Below are positions 55,341-63,999 of a stretch of 64,000 nt of DNA, piece by piece (the first letter of the stretch is position 1; the number at the start of each line of letters is the position of its first letter). Made by a program: the position numbers and the translations under genes. Location: positions 124,001 to 188,000 of the forward strand of contig NZ_FOYZ01000001.1 of the NCBI RefSeq assembly GCF_900112775.1, read 5' to 3'. Origin of the DNA: Anaeromicropila populeti. Its GTDB lineage: Bacteria; Bacillota; Clostridia; Lachnospirales; Lachnospiraceae. The notes below the pieces were generated by a model. The model had not been told where the DNA came from. It made no database searches and saw nothing but the letters and a program-made list of their open reading frames with translations.

Positions 55341-56033
55341 CTATTCTTCTACTTCAAACTTATATCCAACTCCCCAAATGGTTTTTATATTCCACTTAGG
55401 ATGACTAACCTTGTCTAACTTTGCACGAAGTCTTTTTATATGTGAATCTACTGTTCTGCTGTCTCCAAAATAATCAAATCCCCATAAGCTGTCTAAAAGA
55501 TTATCTCTTGTAAATACCTTATTCGGATTATTTGCAAGGGTCCACATAGTTTCGATTTCTCGTTTTGTCAATGCCATTTTTTGTCCATCGATATATAAAA
55601 CATATTCATCCAGGTTAATTAGTAAGTTCATAACTGTTATCTGATTTTTTGATTCTACCTGAGTATCGGTCTTTGATACCCTCCTCAAAACTGCTCTCAG
55701 CCTTGCCATTACTTCACTTGGACTAAATGGTTTTACAATATAATCATCTGCTCCAATATCCAATCCCATAATTCTTTCAAAATCTTCGCCACGGGCAGTA
55801 ATCAGCATAATTGGTACATTTGATTTATTTCGGATTTTTCTACAAACCTCATATCCATCTTCTTTTGGCATCATAACATCCAGCAAAACAGCAACTGGAC
55901 TATACTTTTCATATAGCTTCATAGCTTCCTCGCCATCCTTTGCTACCAAAGCCTCATGTCCTTCCTTTGTGACATATGTGGATAAAATGTCTGTAATGTC
56001 CTCGTTATCATCTGCAATTAGTATGTAACCCAT
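55341..56033 (-). CDS. OmpR-type response regulator
   Basis: In this 230-residue protein the receiver has IADDNED near residue 5, Asp in VAVLLDVMMPKEDGYEV near 54 and KPFSPSE near 103. The winged HTH contains KREIETMWTLANNPN and SRTVDSHIKRLRAKL. AGGAGG start site. First gene of the pair with the kinase; its promoter faces that of the Big2 protein gene. Confidence 0.92.
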   Translation of the reverse strand: MGYILIADDNEDITDILSTYVTKEGHEALVAKDGEEAMKLYEKYSPVAVLLDVMMPKEDGYEVCRKIRNKSNVPIMLITARGEDFERIMGLDIGADDYIVKPFSPSEVMARLRAVLRRVSKTDTQVESKNQITVMNLLINLDEYVLYIDGQKMALTKREIETMWTLANNPNKVFTRDNLLDSLWGFDYFGDSRTVDSHIKRLRAKLDKVSHPKWNIKTIWGVGYKFEVEE

Positions 56034-56253
56034 ATATTACCTCCTAATTTTGTACATATATATTTGTTATATCTATTATAATAAACTTATTACTTGAACA
56101 CAAGTTATAATAAGCAATTTGTAATTCCAATTTCATACAAAAATTGTAAATAATAAATTTCTTAAGAATTTATTACATTTTGCCATTGTTCTGACAAAGT
56201 TTTTTTTTATACTTAATTATGCCTTTAGTATACTTAAAAATGGAGGTGGAAAA

Positions 56254-56925
56254 ATGAAAGCTCACTTATTACATTTACAAAAAAGACTGCTTACAATTAG
56301 CTTTTTTATCCTGTTACTATCATTATTACCAATCACAAGCTTTGGATTGCTATCACGTTCTACTATTGTTCAGGCGGATGAAGGTGAAACAGAACGATTA
56401 AATGTTGATTCCAAATCACTGGTTCGTGACGATACTTATACATTAAAGGTTTACCGTACAAATCCAGAACAAAAGATATTTTTTAAATCAAGCGACACTG
56501 ATGTTGCAACGGTTAAAAAAACTGATACAAAAGAAGCTGAAGTTACAGGCGTAAGCGTAGGTACTGCAACAATTACTGTTACTATCAAAGAAGGTTTCAA
56601 AGTAACAGCTACTCTTAAGTGCGAAATTACAGTTACCCCTCCTGCTCTTAGTGTTAAATTTTCTGAAAACACTATTGATGTAGTAGTTGGTGACAGATAT
56701 GTCTTAAAACGAGATCTTAAGCCACTTAGTACTGCTGAAAATCCTATTTTTATTTCTTCTGACCCATCTGTTGTGTCTGTTAGCACAAAAGGTGTCATCA
56801 CAGCAATTGCTCCTGGAGAAGTAACAATTAGTGTAAGTATTGCAAATGGTGTAACAGATATTTGTAAAATAATAGTTTCTGAGGCATCCCCTGTAACGGG
56901 AGACAAAGGTTCAGCGACGTCGTAA
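56254..56925 (+). CDS. Secreted protein with two bacterial Ig-like (Big2) domains
   Basis: In this 223-residue protein, a basic N-terminus and hydrophobic core (LTISFFILLLSLLPITSFGL) with a later VQA-D site look like a signal peptide. Two Big2 repeats follow at about 47-130 and 133-215, each with the S.D..V..V...G.V....G.ATI pattern (SSDTDVATVKKTDTKEAEVT and SSDPSVVSVSTKGVITAIAP). There is no LPXTG sorting signal, although PVTG is near the C-terminus. Adhesion or cell-surface display is plausible. Confidence 0.82.
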   Translation: MKAHLLHLQKRLLTISFFILLLSLLPITSFGLLSRSTIVQADEGETERLNVDSKSLVRDDTYTLKVYRTNPEQKIFFKSSDTDVATVKKTDTKEAEVTGVSVGTATITVTIKEGFKVTATLKCEITVTPPALSVKFSENTIDVVVGDRYVLKRDLKPLSTAENPIFISSDPSVVSVSTKGVITAIAPGEVTISVSIANGVTDICKIIVSEASPVTGDKGSATS

Positions 56926-56935
56926 TGACGTCGCT
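56913..56935. terminator. Terminator overlapping the Big2 gene stop
   Basis: Perfect 9-bp arms AGCGACGTC (56913-56921) and GACGTCGCT (56927-56935) have a 5-nt loop and are followed by TTTT. They lie between convergent genes. Confidence 0.85.
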
Positions 56936-56939
56936 TTTC

Positions 56940-57884
56940 CTATATGTACCCCAGTATTTTTAAGAGATAAATAGAAAAAGTAATGGTAAAGGAAGAGAGA
57001 ATAGTGGATAGAACAATTACACTTCCAGATAAAATCTCATCATTATTCATACTTTTGGCCATTATAAAACAAGACACAGTAGTAGGGGCACCTGTCATAA
57101 TGAGCAGAGCTACTAAATCCTGATTTCGAAACCCCAGTAGTATTGCAATTGGTATGAAAATGGCTGGCAATGCTACAAGCTTTATAAAGGTTGCCACAAC
57201 AGTCGGCTTCATCTTAGCCAGCGCTTCTTTTCCCTTAAAACCAGCTCCGATAGAAAGTAATGCCAAGGGAGAGGTCAGCACCGCTATATTATCAATGGTT
57301 TTATTTAAAATAACTGGTGAATACTTATTAAAGCCAGATACAGAACCAATTAATCCCAACAATATACCAATTATAATTGGATTTTTAACAATTCCCATCA
57401 AAATCTCTTTAAATTGAATTCCTTTTCGTCCTTTTCCTTCTATTGAAAGCAGAATAACAGAATAGGCATTAAACAAAGGTACACATCCGATTATCATAAG
57501 TGGTGTCATACCTAAATCTCCATACATATTTTTTACAAAAGAAATTCCCATTATGGCAGCACTGCTTCGAAAGGATGCCTGAACGAAAGCTCCAATAATC
57601 TCCTTGTCTTTGATAAACAGTTTTGCTCCTCCCCATATACAAAAAAAACTGATAGAAGAAACAATCATACAAAATGCCAGCATTTTCACATCTAATACTT
57701 CATTAATATTTGCATTGGAAATATCTTGAAACAAAGAAGCTGGCATAGAGATATGAAACAAAATCTTATTTGATATATCGACATACTCTTCATTGACCAT
57801 GCCCTTCTTCCTCAAAAAGTACCCTATTACAATTACCAGAAATACTGGTATTGTTGCATTCATGCTAAAAACAAAATTTTCCAT
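56940..57884 (-). CDS. AEC-family (auxin efflux carrier-like) permease
   Basis: This 314-residue protein has about ten membrane helices. The NKILFHISMPASLFQDIS and ITGAP-like LIMTGAPTTVSCFIMAKSM segments are typical of the AEC family, which carries malate or other organic anions in bacteria. Its ATG overlaps the stop of rfbB (TAATG), so it is translated with the rhamnose operon, although no link to dTDP-rhamnose is known to me. Confidence 0.88.
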   Translation of the reverse strand: MENFVFSMNATIPVFLVIVIGYFLRKKGMVNEEYVDISNKILFHISMPASLFQDISNANINEVLDVKMLAFCMIVSSISFFCIWGGAKLFIKDKEIIGAFVQASFRSSAAIMGISFVKNMYGDLGMTPLMIIGCVPLFNAYSVILLSIEGKGRKGIQFKEILMGIVKNPIIIGILLGLIGSVSGFNKYSPVILNKTIDNIAVLTSPLALLSIGAGFKGKEALAKMKPTVVATFIKLVALPAIFIPIAILLGFRNQDLVALLIMTGAPTTVSCFIMAKSMNNDEILSGSVIVLSTILSSFTITFSIYLLKILGYI

Positions 57885-58960
57885 TACTCTTTGTACATTT
57901 CCTTATAATAGTTTTGATAATCTCCAGATGTAACATTTTCCAGCCATTTAGTATTCTCTAGATACCAGATAATTGTCTTTCTAATACCATCCTGAAATGT
58001 TGTTTCTGGATACCATCCAACCTGATTTTTTATTTTATCGGGCGCAATCGCATACCTTCTGTCATGCCCTTTACGGTCTTCTACAAATGCAATTAAATCC
58101 TTTGATATATTCATTTTCCTTGAATCGGAATCTGCTAAAACCTCCTGCAAAACTTCAATAATGATTGATACGATTTCAATGTTTTGTTTTTCATTATGTC
58201 CGCCAATATTATATATCTGACCTGGCTTTCCTTCATTTAATACCATATCCACTGCCTTTGCATGATCCATTACATAAAGCCAGTCGCGTACATTTTTCCC
58301 ATCCCCATAGACAGGTAGCTTTTTCCCTTGCAGTGCGTTATGAATCATAAGTGGGATCAGCTTTTCTGGGAACTGATATGGCCCGTAATTATTACTGCAT
58401 CTTGTTATATTAGCTGGAAATTGAAATGTATCTATATACGATTTTACAAGCAGATCCCCAGACGCCTTACTTGCAGAATACGGGCTATGAGGATCTAAAG
58501 AAGTCGTTTCATAAAAAAAGTCCGTTTCCTTTTCCAGAGAACCGTATACTTCATCGGTAGAAACCTGAAGATACTTCTTTCCCTCCTTATACCCATTCTC
58601 TACTTCCCACATTGTTTTTGCTGTATGAATTAAATTAAGTGTACCAAGAACATTCGTATTTACAAAAACCTCTGGGTTCCGAATACTTCTGTCTACGTGT
58701 GTTTCTGCTGCAAAATGTACCACATAATCAATGTCAAACTGTTGGAAAACAGCTTCTACTGCTTTCTGGTCACAGACATCTGCCTTTATAAATTTATAAT
58801 TCTTCCTGCTTTGAACATTACTAAGGTTTTCAAGATTTCCTGCGTAAGTAAGCTTGTCCAGATTAATAATAAAAATTTCATCTCCATACTTTTCAAACAT
58901 ATAATGAATAAAATTTGAACCAATAAATCCTGCCCCACCTGTTACTAAATAATTTTTCAT
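57884..58960 (-). CDS. rfbB: dTDP-glucose 4,6-dehydratase
   Basis: The protein has about 358 residues from the ATG at 58960, which overlaps the rfbD stop (ATGA). NAD-binding TGGAGFIGSNFIHYM is at the N-terminus. STDEVYGSLEK and the YSASKASGD catalytic YxxxK are typical of short-chain dehydrogenases of the RmlB group. It converts dTDP-glucose to dTDP-4-keto-6-deoxyglucose, the second step to dTDP-L-rhamnose for cell-surface glycans. Confidence 0.95.
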   Translation of the reverse strand: MKNYLVTGGAGFIGSNFIHYMFEKYGDEIFIINLDKLTYAGNLENLSNVQSRKNYKFIKADVCDQKAVEAVFQQFDIDYVVHFAAETHVDRSIRNPEVFVNTNVLGTLNLIHTAKTMWEVENGYKEGKKYLQVSTDEVYGSLEKETDFFYETTSLDPHSPYSASKASGDLLVKSYIDTFQFPANITRCSNNYGPYQFPEKLIPLMIHNALQGKKLPVYGDGKNVRDWLYVMDHAKAVDMVLNEGKPGQIYNIGGHNEKQNIEIVSIIIEVLQEVLADSDSRKMNISKDLIAFVEDRKGHDRRYAIAPDKIKNQVGWYPETTFQDGIRKTIIWYLENTKWLENVTSGDYQNYYKEMYKE

Positions 58961-59859
58961 TCTGCCTGTTCTCCTCCATTCTTTAAGGAATCTAAATAGT
59001 CCCTTAAAGCTTCTTTCCATTCTTTCATTCTGTAATCTGTTGTTGTATTCAATCTATGATTTTCCAGAACAGAATATTTAGGTCTTTTTACTTTTGCTGG
59101 ATATTCCTCTGATTTAACCGGGATTAATACTGGCTCTCTTTCACTAAGCTTGAAAATCTCCTTTGCAAACTCATACCATGAGGTTGAACCTTCGCAGGTT
59201 CCATGATAAATGCCATAGTCTTCTGTCTCTATTAAAAACAGAATTAATTTAGCCAGCTCGTAAGCCGAGGTCGGAGTTCCAAATTGGTCCTTCACTACAC
59301 GGATTTCCTGATTTGTTTCGGAAAGCCTAAGCATCGTCTTAACAAAATTATTTCCATCTCCATAAAGCCATGCCGTCCGAACAATAAAATACTGACTGCA
59401 ATGTTTCTGTACCAAAAGCTCTCCTGCCAGCTTAGTCTTCCCATAAACAGATACTGGATTCGTGATATCCTCTTCTACATATGGCCTGCCAGCTTCTCCA
59501 TCAAATACATAATCTGTTGATACCTGCACCAACCTGGCTCCCGACTTTTTGGCAGCTACTGCAAGATAGTATGGCCCCAATTCGTTGATTTTTACTGCAT
59601 TCTTGACATCCGCTTCACACTTTTCCACCTGGGTATGAGCAGCACAGTTAATCACCACATCTGGCTTTGCTTTCTCTATAAATGTTTCAACTGCATTCTG
59701 TTCTGTTATGTCTAAATGCTCTATAGGATACAAGGGCTGGTTGGGAAGCTCTCCTCTCACATAATCTGTATTGATAACACAATTCCTGCTCTGCTTCATT
59801 AAAATCCCATTGAGAGCACGACCTAACTGCCCGTTTGCCCCTGTAATCATAATTATCAC
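58957..59859 (-). CDS. rfbD: dTDP-4-dehydrorhamnose reductase
   Basis: This 300-residue protein starts with GTG, which has GGGGGA eight bases upstream; the ATG three codons later is an alternative. It has ITGANGQLGRALNGIL at the N-terminus, VSTDYVFDGE and the YGKTKLAGE catalytic YxxxK. It reduces dTDP-4-keto-rhamnose to dTDP-L-rhamnose with NAD(P)H. Part of the rfbACDB operon. Confidence 0.94.
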   Translation of the reverse strand: MIIMITGANGQLGRALNGILMKQSRNCVINTDYVRGELPNQPLYPIEHLDITEQNAVETFIEKAKPDVVINCAAHTQVEKCEADVKNAVKINELGPYYLAVAAKKSGARLVQVSTDYVFDGEAGRPYVEEDITNPVSVYGKTKLAGELLVQKHCSQYFIVRTAWLYGDGNNFVKTMLRLSETNQEIRVVKDQFGTPTSAYELAKLILFLIETEDYGIYHGTCEGSTSWYEFAKEIFKLSEREPVLIPVKSEEYPAKVKRPKYSVLENHRLNTTTDYRMKEWKEALRDYLDSLKNGGEQAE

Positions 59860-59877
59860 GGATGTATTCCCCCTTGC

Positions 59878-60417
59878 CTAAAATGAATTATAATTTTTAT
59901 CTTTATCTGAAATAATAAGTTCCATTCCCTCTTCTATTGGCCACTTAATTCCAATTTTTTCATCATTCCACATGAAACCTGCCTCGTCCTCTGGATGATA
60001 ATAATCCGTACATTTATAAGAAAACTCTGCTGTCTCTGATAATACTAAAAATCCATGTGCAAATCCCTCTGGAATATACAGCATGTTTTTTTGAACATCA
60101 TCCAGAATAGTCCCATACCATTTTCCATATGTTCTAGAATCATTTCTCAGATCAACCGCTACATCAAATACTCTTCCCTTCTGAACACGAACAAGCTTTC
60201 CCTGAGGATGTTTTTTTTGATAATGCAGTCCACGCAGCACACCTCTTGTTGAAATGCTTTGGTTATCCTGTACAAAAATCATGTCTAATCCTGCTTCTTT
60301 GAATTTTTCATATTGATATACTTCAAAGAAACAACCTCGCTGGTCACCAAAAACTTGTGGCCAAATGCAGTATAAACCATCAATTTCTCCACATGACTCT
60401 ATTCTAAAGTTACTCAT
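59878..60417 (-). CDS. rfbC: dTDP-4-dehydrorhamnose 3,5-epimerase
   Basis: This 179-residue cupin has GCFFEVYQYEKFKEAGLD, RGLHYQKKHPQGKLVRV with the catalytic His, and YIPEGFAHGFLVLSETAEF. It epimerises C3 and C5 of the 4-keto sugar. GGAGG start site; third step enzyme of dTDP-rhamnose synthesis. Confidence 0.95.
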   Translation of the reverse strand: MSNFRIESCGEIDGLYCIWPQVFGDQRGCFFEVYQYEKFKEAGLDMIFVQDNQSISTRGVLRGLHYQKKHPQGKLVRVQKGRVFDVAVDLRNDSRTYGKWYGTILDDVQKNMLYIPEGFAHGFLVLSETAEFSYKCTDYYHPEDEAGFMWNDEKIGIKWPIEEGMELIISDKDKNYNSF

Positions 60418-60449
60418 AATAATCCTCCTAATCTGCTAAATAAACAATC

Positions 60450-61322
60450 CTAATGTTTATTTTCCACAAGATCCATTAAATACTTTCCATATTCCGTTGT
60501 CATTAAAGGTTTTGCCAACTCTGACAGCTGCTCTTTGGAAATAAATTCTTTCTTATATGCAATTTCCTCAATACAGGCAATATATAAGCCTTGTCTTTTT
60601 TGAATAGATGCCACAAAATTGGAAGCATCCAGTAAAGAATCATGGTTGCCAGTATCTAGCCACGCCATACCTCTTCCCAACGTCTCCACCTGAAGTTTGC
60701 CTATTTTCATATATTCCTGATTAACAGTTGTTATCTCTAATTCTCCCCGATGACTTGGACGTATGCTTTTTGCAATACTAATAACGTCATTATCATAAAA
60801 ATAAAGCCCTGGCACTGCATAATTTGATTTGGCGTGCTCTGGTTTTTCCTCTATGGAAAGCGCCTTTCCAGTCTTATCAAATTCAACCACTCCATATGCA
60901 CGAGGATCTCTTACATAATATCCAAATATCGTTGCACCCTCTTTCTTTTTTGCAGCTTTGCAAAGTGTCTGGGAAAAGCTTCTTCCATAAAAAATATTAT
61001 CTCCTAAAATTAATGCTACTGGACTTTCTCCAATAAACTCTTCCCCAATTATAAACGCTTCTGCTAAGCCTCTTGGCTGCTCCTGTACCTTGTATTCTAT
61101 CTTCAGCCCCAGCTGCTCACCAGTACCTAACAGCTGCTGAAAGCAAGGCAAATCCCTGGGAGTTGAAATAATTAGAATATCACGAATATTAGCCAGCATC
61201 AGTACAGAAAGGGGATAATAAATCATTGGTTTATCATAAATAGGTAAAATCTGCTTTGAAATTGCTTTTGTAACAGGATATAACCTTGTACCTGAGCCAC
61301 CAGCAAGTATAATTCCTTTCAT
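60450..61322 (-). CDS. rfbA: Glucose-1-phosphate thymidylyltransferase
   Basis: The protein has about 290 residues from the ATG at 61322, with GGAGG seven bases upstream; a longer frame from 61391 runs through the promoter. [19 protein letters not shown] is the nucleotide-binding signature and LGDNIFYG the metal site. It makes dTDP-glucose from dTTP and glucose-1-phosphate. First gene of the operon. Confidence 0.96.
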   Translation of the reverse strand: MKGIILAGGSGTRLYPVTKAISKQILPIYDKPMIYYPLSVLMLANIRDILIISTPRDLPCFQQLLGTGEQLGLKIEYKVQEQPRGLAEAFIIGEEFIGESPVALILGDNIFYGRSFSQTLCKAAKKKEGATIFGYYVRDPRAYGVVEFDKTGKALSIEEKPEHAKSNYAVPGLYFYDNDVISIAKSIRPSHRGELEITTVNQEYMKIGKLQVETLGRGMAWLDTGNHDSLLDASNFVASIQKRQGLYIACIEEIAYKKEFISKEQLSELAKPLMTTEYGKYLMDLVENKH

Positions 61323-61379
61323 TTCATAGCCTCCATTCCTCTCCATTATAGTATTTCTTTCTATTCTTAATTGAATTCC

Positions 61380-61408
61380 ATTATAGACCAAAAAAAAATG
61401 GGATTCAA
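61380..61408 (-). promoter_or_regulatory. Predicted promoter of the rfb operon
   Basis: On the minus strand, TTGAAT (61403-61408) and TATAAT (61380-61385) are 17 bases apart. The leader to rfbA is about 50 nt. Confidence 0.65.
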
Positions 61409-61500
61409 GGTCATAATTAAAAAAACTCTTTGAGCAAAGTTTTAAATTTACATTTTTTGTTTATTGTCGCTATTTTCCTTATTTTGGCGATCTGTTTCGA

Positions 61501-61529
61501 TTTACAATTTATTTTATTCCTCATATAAT
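61501..61529 (+). promoter_or_regulatory. Predicted promoter of the zinc-ribbon gene
   Basis: TTTACA (61501-61506) and TATAAT (61524-61529) are 17 bases apart. The start codon at 61558 follows an AGGAGG site. Confidence 0.65.
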
Positions 61530-61557
61530 ATTATTAATATACAGGAGGTAGATCTTT

Positions 61558-61755
61558 ATGCTTAAATTATACATATGTCCCAAATGCAAAGGTGTCCGAT
61601 TTGTATCGAAAGACAACACAATTTGTTATAAGTGCAATATTCAGATGATAAAATCTAGCACTAGTTATTCAGAATTTATATCGATGCATCCCCACCAACG
61701 ACGAATATGTATTGAAGACACAATACAATCTAATCAATCTGATTCTACATCTTAA
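61558..61755 (+). CDS. Small zinc-ribbon protein
   Basis: This 65-residue protein has two Cys pairs, ICPKCKG near residue 6-12 and ICYKCNI near 22-28, forming a rubredoxin-like or zinc-ribbon knuckle set. The remaining 35 residues are polar with no known motif. A near-consensus promoter and AGGAGG support a real gene. Function unknown. Confidence 0.7.
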   Translation: MLKLYICPKCKGVRFVSKDNTICYKCNIQMIKSSTSYSEFISMHPHQRRICIEDTIQSNQSDSTS

Positions 61756-61911
61756 ACTAATTATTCTTATTATTATTACATTTTTCTCGGAAATATTCCT
61801 TATTACTACTCCCAGCTTTATATATAAATGCAGTAAACTATTATTAATTTTATAAGGAAACTATTTACCTTGCTTTATGTTTAGAATAATATTTTAAATG
61901 TAGTAATTCAA

Positions 61912-61946
61912 CAGACAGACCACACGTATTTCATTTGGTCTGTCTG
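61912..61946 (+). terminator. Terminator downstream of the zinc-ribbon gene
   Basis: A perfect 11-bp stem (CAGACAGACCA / TGGTCTGTCTG) is followed by CTTTTCTTTTTT. The roughly 155 bases between the gene stop and this hairpin contain no recognisable gene. Confidence 0.8.
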
Positions 61947-62044
61947 CTTTTCTTTTTTCATTATAAATATAAACTTTATTTCATACATTCATTTTTATAA
62001 AAATACATATATTATATAAATTCTATTTTCTAGGAGGCATCCTT

Positions 62045-62191
62045 ATGCTAAATTGTCTATCTCTAGGCATGACTGCTCCTGAGTTTACTTATAATACAAC
62101 CTTCGGACCTGTCAGCATGTCTGACTATAAGGGTAAATGGCTTATTTTTTTCAGTCATCCTGGTGATTTCACGCCTGTTACAATAGACTAA
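62045..62191 (+). pseudogene. Truncated peroxiredoxin (AhpC/TSA) N-terminal fragment
   Basis: This frame of 48 codons follows AGGAGG and encodes MLNCLSLGMTAPEFTYNTTF, then SDYKGKWLIFFSHPGDFTPV and TID-stop. The match to peroxiredoxin N-termini is clear up to FTPV, where intact enzymes continue with CTTE, the peroxidatic Cys. The frame thus ends exactly before the catalytic residue. The remaining 150-170 residues are absent downstream. It is either a decayed gene or a deletion scar. Confidence 0.75.
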
Positions 62192-62196
62192 GAATA

Positions 62197-62218
62197 AAAG
62201 CCTCTTTAAAAGGCCTTT
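62197..62218 (+). terminator. Terminator after the truncated peroxiredoxin
   Basis: An AAAGCCT / AGGCCTTT stem with one bulged C is followed by TATTTTTTTA. It may be the original terminator of the gene, left after an internal deletion. Confidence 0.55.
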
Positions 62219-62230
62219 ATTTTTTTATAT

Positions 62231-62401
62231 TCAATTTTTCACAAGAAATATATGTAGTACTTTTTTATTGATATCATAAGAACAATGGTGAAAGTTATTA
62301 AGACCAGAGGACTGATAATAGGTATTAAAAAAATTTTCGACATTTATTTTATTTTCATCTTCTGTAATGTCGGGAGGTATATTTTGAAATTTCAGAGCCA
62401 T
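62231..62401 (-). CDS. Putative small protein of unknown function (56 residues)
   Basis: The frame starts MALKFQNIPPDITEDENKIN and ends VLHIFLVKN. I do not recognise it. Codon use is A+T rich like its neighbours. The ribosome site is weak (AAAGGT about 12 bases upstream). A promoter-like pair with a 12-base palindrome lies just upstream. Confidence 0.4.
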   Translation of the reverse strand: MALKFQNIPPDITEDENKINVENFFNTYYQSSGLNNFHHCSYDINKKVLHIFLVKN

Positions 62402-62419
62402 AATCAATACACTACCTTT

Positions 62420-62447
62420 ATAATAAATTTACATTAATGTATATCAA
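62420..62447 (-). promoter_or_regulatory. Promoter-like site with palindrome upstream of the 56-residue frame
   Basis: On the minus strand, TTGATA (62442-62447) and TATTAT (62420-62425) are 16 bases apart. The perfect palindrome TACATTAATGTA (62430-62441) fills most of the spacer. Confidence 0.4.
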
Positions 62448-62485
62448 TTGTTTCCTGAAAAAATGACACTAACTTGATTCTACAA

Positions 62486-62587
62486 ATGGTGGAATTACTT
62501 CCAGATGAATCATGGAACCATATTTACAATACATTTAAGGCATGTGCTGCTGATAATGAAAAAAGCAAAAATGAAAAGAACGGTTAA
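62486..62587 (+). pseudogene. Short frame, possibly the 3' end of a lost gene
   Basis: The frame gives MVELLPDESWNHIYNTFKAC and a Lys/Asn-rich tail. No ribosome site precedes the ATG, and an in-frame stop lies a few codons upstream. The sequence reads like the helical C-terminus of a larger protein, which I cannot name. It runs into a terminator. Confidence 0.3.
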
Positions 62588-62606
62588 TTATTTATACCGT
62601 TCTTTT
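62574..62606 (+). terminator. Terminator hairpin
   Basis: Perfect 11-bp arms AAAAGAACGGT (62574-62584) and ACCGTTCTTTT (62596-62606) overlap the end of the short frame above. Confidence 0.8.
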
Positions 62607-62688
62607 CACTCTATTATCTGTAATCTTATCTTTGATTCAAAAAGCCCATTTTATAATAACATCCAAACAATACGCTCCATTTCTTATC

Positions 62689-63330
62689 TTATTTGATTTT
62701 TGTCAAAATCCCCTTGTCCATTTCAGCAACTGTATCACATAAAATATTAATATCTTCTGAGGAATGAGAACACATTAAAATGGTAGTCCCAAGTTCCTTT
62801 AGTCTTAAAAAATATTTCCGCATATCTTGAACCCCTTCTTTATCCAATCCGTTAAAAGGCTCATCTAAAATCAGTATAGAAGGCTTCTCCATAATGGCCT
62901 GGGCAATTCCTAGCCGCTGCCTCATACCCAGACTGTATTTCTTAACCATTCTTTTTAGATTGTAATCAAGACCCACAGCTGATAATGCTGTCTTAACTTC
63001 TTCTTTGCCAGCCTTATTCCGTAAGCCAGCTAGAAGCATTAAATTTTTATAGCCGCTGTAATAAGGAATAAATCCAGGCGTTTCGATGATGAAACCAATA
63101 TCTTCTGGAAAATCCACATCTTTTCCTATTTTCTTTTTATCAACAATAATTTCACCCTGATTAATTCTAATAAATCCGCAAATGCATTTCATAAGTACTG
63201 TTTTTCCTGATCCATTTCTTCCAACAAGACCATGTATTTTCCCTTGTTCAAAATGAATATTAATATTATTTAAAATCGAGGTATTTTTTATTTGAAGAGA
63301 AACATCATTAATTTCAATTATATTTTCCAT
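62689..63330 (-). CDS. ABC transporter ATP-binding protein
   Basis: In this 213-residue protein, Walker A GLVGRNGSGKTVLMKCI is near residue 35, signature YSLGMRQRLGIAQAI near 135 and Walker B PSILILDEPFNGLD near 152, followed by a switch His in LMCSHSS. It resembles ABC-2-type exporters, including bacitracin- or lantibiotic-immunity-like systems. It follows the membrane subunit gene by nine bases. Confidence 0.9.
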   Translation of the reverse strand: MENIIEINDVSLQIKNTSILNNINIHFEQGKIHGLVGRNGSGKTVLMKCICGFIRINQGEIIVDKKKIGKDVDFPEDIGFIIETPGFIPYYSGYKNLMLLAGLRNKAGKEEVKTALSAVGLDYNLKRMVKKYSLGMRQRLGIAQAIMEKPSILILDEPFNGLDKEGVQDMRKYFLRLKELGTTILMCSHSSEDINILCDTVAEMDKGILTKIK

Positions 63331-63339
63331 GCAATTCTC

Positions 63340-63999
63340 CTAATCTATTTCCTGAATACTGTCAAAATTCAATCTTTTTAATGATTTAATACCAGCTACA
63401 ATAAGAATTGTTATGATTCCAACAAAGTAAATATAAGATTTCCACATCTCCATAATTGGTTTTCGATAATAATTAGTATAGTGAAGCCATATAGAGGTGT
63501 GCGCCATAGGAAAAATCCACATGCAAGGCATTTTTACCAGACATATGGTACCACCAAAGGCAATTACACAAGAGGCAGTCAGCATCCCATATATTTTTCT
63601 GCCCATACAGTTAAAGACTAACATAATCAACGCAATCACAAGCAGATACAGCATCATAAACGCATAGCCTTGTATAGCAGCGTACCAGGGTGAAACCTGA
63701 TTGTAGAGATTATTTTTTATAAGCAGACAGGCAAAGCTCTGAGAGTCATTAGGATAAAGCGATGCATATTTTGTAATCACTAATGACCATCCATTCGCCC
63801 AAAAGGAAGAAGCTATGACGGGAAGAACTGAGCCAATAAAAATCACACCAACATATGTAAAAATGGCATATACCGCAAATAAAATCTGGCCAATAATCCA
63901 ATTTACTTTTCCGATACGCGAAATAGAAAATAGTGTATTCCCATCCGTTTTGGGGAAATCAGAAAAAAGAGCCAAAAAAATTACTGGAACAATAATCAC
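63340..63999 (-). CDS. ABC-2-type permease subunit, runs off the window
   Basis: The visible 219 residues hold about five membrane helices in the pattern of ABC-2 permeases (ILFAVYAIFTYVGVIFIGSVL, YAFMMLYLLVIALIMLVFNC, YIYFVGIITILIVAG). The frame is open at the window edge, so the true N-terminus is probably beyond it. It pairs with the ATPase gene downstream. The substrate is unknown. Confidence 0.75.
   Translation of the reverse strand: MIIVPVIFLALFSDFPKTDGNTLFSISRIGKVNWIIGQILFAVYAIFTYVGVIFIGSVLPVIASSFWANGWSLVITKYASLYPNDSQSFACLLIKNNLYNQVSPWYAAIQGYAFMMLYLLVIALIMLVFNCMGRKIYGMLTASCVIAFGGTICLVKMPCMWIFPMAHTSIWLHYTNYYRKPIMEMWKSYIYFVGIITILIVAGIKSLKRLNFDSIQEID

Noticed and set aside
56451-56906. 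Long minus-strand frame opposite the Big2 protein gene
   Set aside because: It mirrors the repeat structure of the plus-strand gene, has no ribosome site and no family match.
61322-61557. Intergenic region searched for a leader RNA of rfbA
   Set aside because: Beyond the two divergent promoters I see only A+T-rich sequence and a weak hairpin without a T run.
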